The notes under the pieces were generated by a model. That model was not told the origin of the DNA. It did no database searches and was given only the letters and a program-made list of their open reading frames with translations. From Gammaproteobacteria bacterium (GTDB lineage: Bacteria > Pseudomonadota > Gammaproteobacteria > Steroidobacterales > Foliamicaceae), in NCBI GenBank assembly GCA_007571315.1, contig RKRP01000082.1, positions 1 through 40,150 of the forward strand: a stretch of DNA of 40,150 nucleotides. Reading direction: 5' to 3'. Made by a program: the position numbers and the translations under genes. How positions within the stretch are numbered: the first letter of the stretch is position 1; each line of letters starts with the position of its first letter. Of this stretch, positions 36,661 to 40,150 are shown in pieces.

Positions 36661-37107
36661 TCAGCGGCTGCCGGTATGTCCGAAGCCGCCGGCGCCGCGG
36701 CTGGATGCGGCAAATTCCTCCACCACCTCAAAGCGCGCGCGCGCTATTGGCAGCAGCACGAGTTGGGCCACCCGCATGCCGTCCTCAAGCACGAAAGGCT
36801 GATTGCCCCGGTTCCAGCAGGACATCATGATTTCGCCCTGATAGTCCGAATCGATCAGCCCCACCAGGTTGCCGAGCACCACGCCGTGCTTATGGCCCAG
36901 CCCGGAGCGCGGAAGTATCGCCGCGGCCAGTCCGGGGTCGGCGATATGCAGCGCAATGCCGGTATGGATCAGCCGGGTCTCGCCGGGCTGCAAGGTTAGC
37001 GGGGCGTCAAGGCAGGCGCGCAGGTCCATGCCGGCGGAGCCCCGCGTTGCGTAGCGGGGCGGTTGGGCCTTTTCGTTGAGTATGCGCAGCTGTATCGGAT
37101 AGCTCAC
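36661..37107 (-). CDS. dut: Deoxyuridine 5'-triphosphate nucleotidohydrolase
   Basis: [69 protein letters not shown]. Likely GTG start at 37107 overlapping the coaBC stop. Confidence 0.95.
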   Translation of the reverse strand: MSYPIQLRILNEKAQPPRYATRGSAGMDLRACLDAPLTLQPGETRLIHTGIALHIADPGLAAAILPRSGLGHKHGVVLGNLVGLIDSDYQGEIMMSCWNRGNQPFVLEDGMRVAQLVLLPIARARFEVVEEFAASSRGAGGFGHTGSR

Positions 37108-38339
37108 CGCGCCGAACTCCCGGCGCGCAGAAGCGCTACTTTGCCCAAGCCCATGCGCCGGGCAATCAGACCCACCAACTGCCGGGCCAGTTCCGGCTTG
37201 GCGCATTGCCCAATGCGCTCGCTTCCGCCTTCCCACACCACCCGGGCCGACGTTTTCACATCGCCGAAGCCGCAGGCCTCGCCCACCTGGTTGCCCACGA
37301 TCATATCGACTCCCTTGGATTTGAGTTTGCCGCGCGCGCGCCGCTCCACATCTTCCGTTTCCGCCGCGAAACCCACAAGGAAAGGAGGGTTCTTCAGCCG
37401 GGCGACCGCGGCAAGGATATCGGGAGAGGGCTTAAGCTCCAGGCGGGCGGGAGCGTTCGACCTTTTCAGCTTGCCTGGGCTGTAGCGGGCCGGAGCATAA
37501 TCGGCAACCGCCGCGCAGGCAATGAAGATGTCGCAATCCGGAGCGCGGCGCATGACTTCCTCCAGCATCTCCCCGGCGGTCACCACATCAGTGCGATTCA
37601 CCTTGGGCGGCGTGACCGCCGCAGTGGGGCCGGCCACCAGATCAACGGCGCCGCCGGCCCGCGCCGCGGCCGCGGCCAGCGCAAAACCCATGGCCCCGGT
37701 GCTGCGGTTGGAAAGGTATCGCACCGGATCAATAGGTTCCCGCGTAGGACCCGCCGTGATCAGCACCCTCCGTCCGGCCAGCTGGCCGGAAAGATCCACG
37801 GCCTGCGCCACTGCGGCAACGATGTCAGGGACGCTGCTCATGCGCCCTTCGCCCACATCGCCGCAGGCCTGCTCGCCGAAGTCGGGCCCAACAAGGCTCA
37901 CGCCCCGGCGGCGCAAGGTGGCGCAGTTCTCCAGCGTGGCCGGATTGCTCCACATATTGCGGTTCATGGCCGGCGCCGCCAGCAGCGGAGCGGCAGCGGC
38001 CAGGCAAACCGTGCTCAGCAGGTCGCAAGCCTCGCCGCGCGCAAGGCGGGCAATCGTGTTGGCAGTGGCCGGCGCAATCACAACGCAGTCGGCCCAGCGC
38101 GCCAGTTCGATATGACTCATGGCCGCCTCGGATGCCTCGTCCCATAGTTCGGTGCGGGCGGGCGTTCCGGTTACCGCCTGCATCAGAAGCGGAGAAATCA
38201 GCCTGGTGGCGCCCTCGGTGAGGATGGTTCGGACTTCCGCGCCCCGCTCACGCAGGCGGCGCGCCAGTTCCGGAGCGCGATAGGCCGCAACGCTGCCGCT
38301 AACGCACAGCAGTATCCGCTTTCCGGCCAGGATGCCCAT
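37104..38339 (-). CDS. coaBC: Bifunctional phosphopantothenoylcysteine decarboxylase/phosphopantothenate-cysteine ligase
   Basis: [76 protein letters not shown]. Confidence 0.96.
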   Translation of the reverse strand: MGILAGKRILLCVSGSVAAYRAPELARRLRERGAEVRTILTEGATRLISPLLMQAVTGTPARTELWDEASEAAMSHIELARWADCVVIAPATANTIARLARGEACDLLSTVCLAAAAPLLAAPAMNRNMWSNPATLENCATLRRRGVSLVGPDFGEQACGDVGEGRMSSVPDIVAAVAQAVDLSGQLAGRRVLITAGPTREPIDPVRYLSNRSTGAMGFALAAAAARAGGAVDLVAGPTAAVTPPKVNRTDVVTAGEMLEEVMRRAPDCDIFIACAAVADYAPARYSPGKLKRSNAPARLELKPSPDILAAVARLKNPPFLVGFAAETEDVERRARGKLKSKGVDMIVGNQVGEACGFGDVKTSARVVWEGGSERIGQCAKPELARQLVGLIARRMGLGKVALLRAGSSAR

Positions 38340-38456
38340 GGTTGCGGCCCATTATCCCCGCAAAAGCGGCAGGATGCCGGGCGCGGACCCAAAAATGCGC
38401 AAACGCGCCGTCATTCGATCTTTGCGGCGCGCGCGCATCACTGCACACTTCAACGC

Positions 38457-39140
38457 ATGGGCGGTTCAAGGATTAACCAATGGCCCAGCAGCCAGCGCCC
38501 CCGCGAACGGCTGTTGACGACCGGCGCGGACAGCCTTTCGGACGCGGAACTGCTTTGCATTCTCATCGGGTCGGGCGCCGGAGGCATGTCAGCGCTGGAA
38601 CTGGCGCAGGACCTGCTGCTGCGTTTCGGGAGCCTGAGAGGCATATTCGCCGCCACTCCCCGCGAACTTGGCAAGGTTAGGGGAATCGGCGCAGCCAAGG
38701 CGGCTTTGATGGCGGCCGCGCGCGAGTGCTGCACGCGGGCGCTCAAGGAGAAGATCACAACGGGCCGGCAGTTGTCCAACTCAAAGGACAGCGAACGTTT
38801 CCTGATGGCGCGATTGCGCGACCGGCGCTACGAGACCTTCTGCTGCCTGTTTCTCGATTGCCGCAACCGCGTGCTGGCCTTCGAGGAAATGTTTCACGGC
38901 ACCCTCGACAGCGCCATGGTGTATCCGCGCGAGATAGTCCGCCGATCGATGGAAAGGAACGCCGCCGCCGTAATTCTGGCCCACAACCACCCTTCAGGAG
39001 TGGCGGAGCCCAGCCAGGCCGACCACCTGATTACCCAGCGCATCCGCAAAGCCCTGGAACTGATCGATGTGCGAGTGCTGGACCACTTCATCGTGGGGCA
39101 CGACGGCTGCGCTTCACTGGCCAGGCTGGGGGTGCTGTAG
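38457..39140 (+). CDS. radC: RadC family (JAB/MPN domain) protein
   Basis: RPRERLLTTGADSLSDAELLCILIGSGAGGMSALELAQDLL; AVILAHNHPSGVAEPSQADHLITQRI; LDHFIVG. Confidence 0.95.
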   Translation: MGGSRINQWPSSQRPRERLLTTGADSLSDAELLCILIGSGAGGMSALELAQDLLLRFGSLRGIFAATPRELGKVRGIGAAKAALMAAARECCTRALKEKITTGRQLSNSKDSERFLMARLRDRRYETFCCLFLDCRNRVLAFEEMFHGTLDSAMVYPREIVRRSMERNAAAVILAHNHPSGVAEPSQADHLITQRIRKALELIDVRVLDHFIVGHDGCASLARLGVL

Positions 39141-39188
39141 CGCCCGCGCGCGGCTGGGCTCGGCGCCCGGATCCTGGTTAAGCCCCGG

Positions 39189-39344
39189 CTACTTGATCTT
39201 GCCTTCCTTGTAGAGCACGTGCTTTTGGACGCGCGGGTCGTATTTCTTCACCTGCATCTTCTCCGGATGAGTTCTCCGGTTCTTGGTGGTGGTGTAGAAA
39301 TGGCCGGTGCCGGCGCTGGATACGAGTCTGATCTTTTCTCTCAT
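39189..39344 (-). CDS. rpmG: 50S ribosomal protein L33
   Basis: Manual translation: [51 protein letters not shown] (51 aa); absent from the supplied ORF track. Confidence 0.96.
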   Translation of the reverse strand: MREKIRLVSSAGTGHFYTTTKNRRTHPEKMQVKKYDPRVQKHVLYKEGKIK

Positions 39345-39371
39345 TGCCCTTGCTCCCGGCCTGGCGCGGAA

Positions 39372-39608
39372 CTAGACGCGCTCTCCCGCTGCGCGAAGAC
39401 CGGCCAGAACGTTGTCGATGCCGTCCCGGTCAATAATCTTGAGGCCCTTGCGCGAAACCCTGAGCTTCACGTAGCGCTTCTCGCTTTCGACCCAAAACCG
39501 GTGCGTATGCAGGTTGGGCAGAAAACGCCGCCGCCGCTTGTTGTGCGCATGCGAAACGGTGTTGCCCGACATGGGCCGCTTCCCGGTAACCTGGCATACC
39601 CGTGACAT
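39372..39608 (-). CDS. rpmB: 50S ribosomal protein L28
   Basis: [60 protein letters not shown]. Confidence 0.96.
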   Translation of the reverse strand: MSRVCQVTGKRPMSGNTVSHAHNKRRRRFLPNLHTHRFWVESEKRYVKLRVSRKGLKIIDRDGIDNVLAGLRAAGERV

Positions 39609-39750
39609 GTTTTACTCCCCGGCGATTGCCGAACGGCCCGCCATTCTACCGCAGTACGGCAAGCGCAAACGGCTCTCCTCCTCCGATTACACTGCCTTGG
39701 TTGGCCGCGTAGCGGCAAATAATTGTTGACGCTCTTTAAGGCTAACTCCG

Positions 39751-40150
<400 letters not shown>

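Noticed and set aside
35525-39692. CCGATTACAC direct repeat as a target-site duplication
   Set aside because: Only 10 bp, not precisely at gene or element ends; kept only as a weak side note to the rearrangement idea.

Overview
GC-rich chromosomal window, probably gammaproteobacterial, with a housekeeping backbone: dapF-DUF484-xerC-hslV-hslU-DUF971-ubiE-ubiJ-ubiB; trpA, trpB, trpF, trpC and trpD on the minus strand; two SLC13-type permeases; an FAD reductase; a fused hydantoinase/5-oxoprolinase; tandem sodium:solute symporters; and dut, coaBC, radC, rpmG, rpmB. Two accessory regions stand out. (1) About 16.8-25.26 kb is a visibly AT-richer island holding one compact seven-gene minus-strand operon: IscS/DndA-like cysteine desulfurase, DndC-like PAPS-reductase-family protein with the CG..RFGCWTCTVV signature, DUF262+HNH (DUF1524-like) protein, compact SNF2 helicase, ParB-like protein, a second ParB/KorB-HTH-like protein, and a metallo-beta-lactamase/beta-CASP nuclease. 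It has DNA-phosphorothioation sulfur chemistry but no recognisable DndB/DndD/DndE or SspB/SspC. This is the best candidate for an undescribed DNA-modification/defence system. (2) About 35.5-36.64 kb plus the right edge hold a dismantled EcoRI/RsrI-like restriction-modification system: an EcoRI-family endonuclease with a one-base frameshift and an abutting IS3-family transposase remnant, and, about 3.3 kb away beyond five housekeeping genes, an M.RsrI-like adenine methyltransferase running off the window. All homology statements come from motif recognition and memory of family sequences; no search was run.
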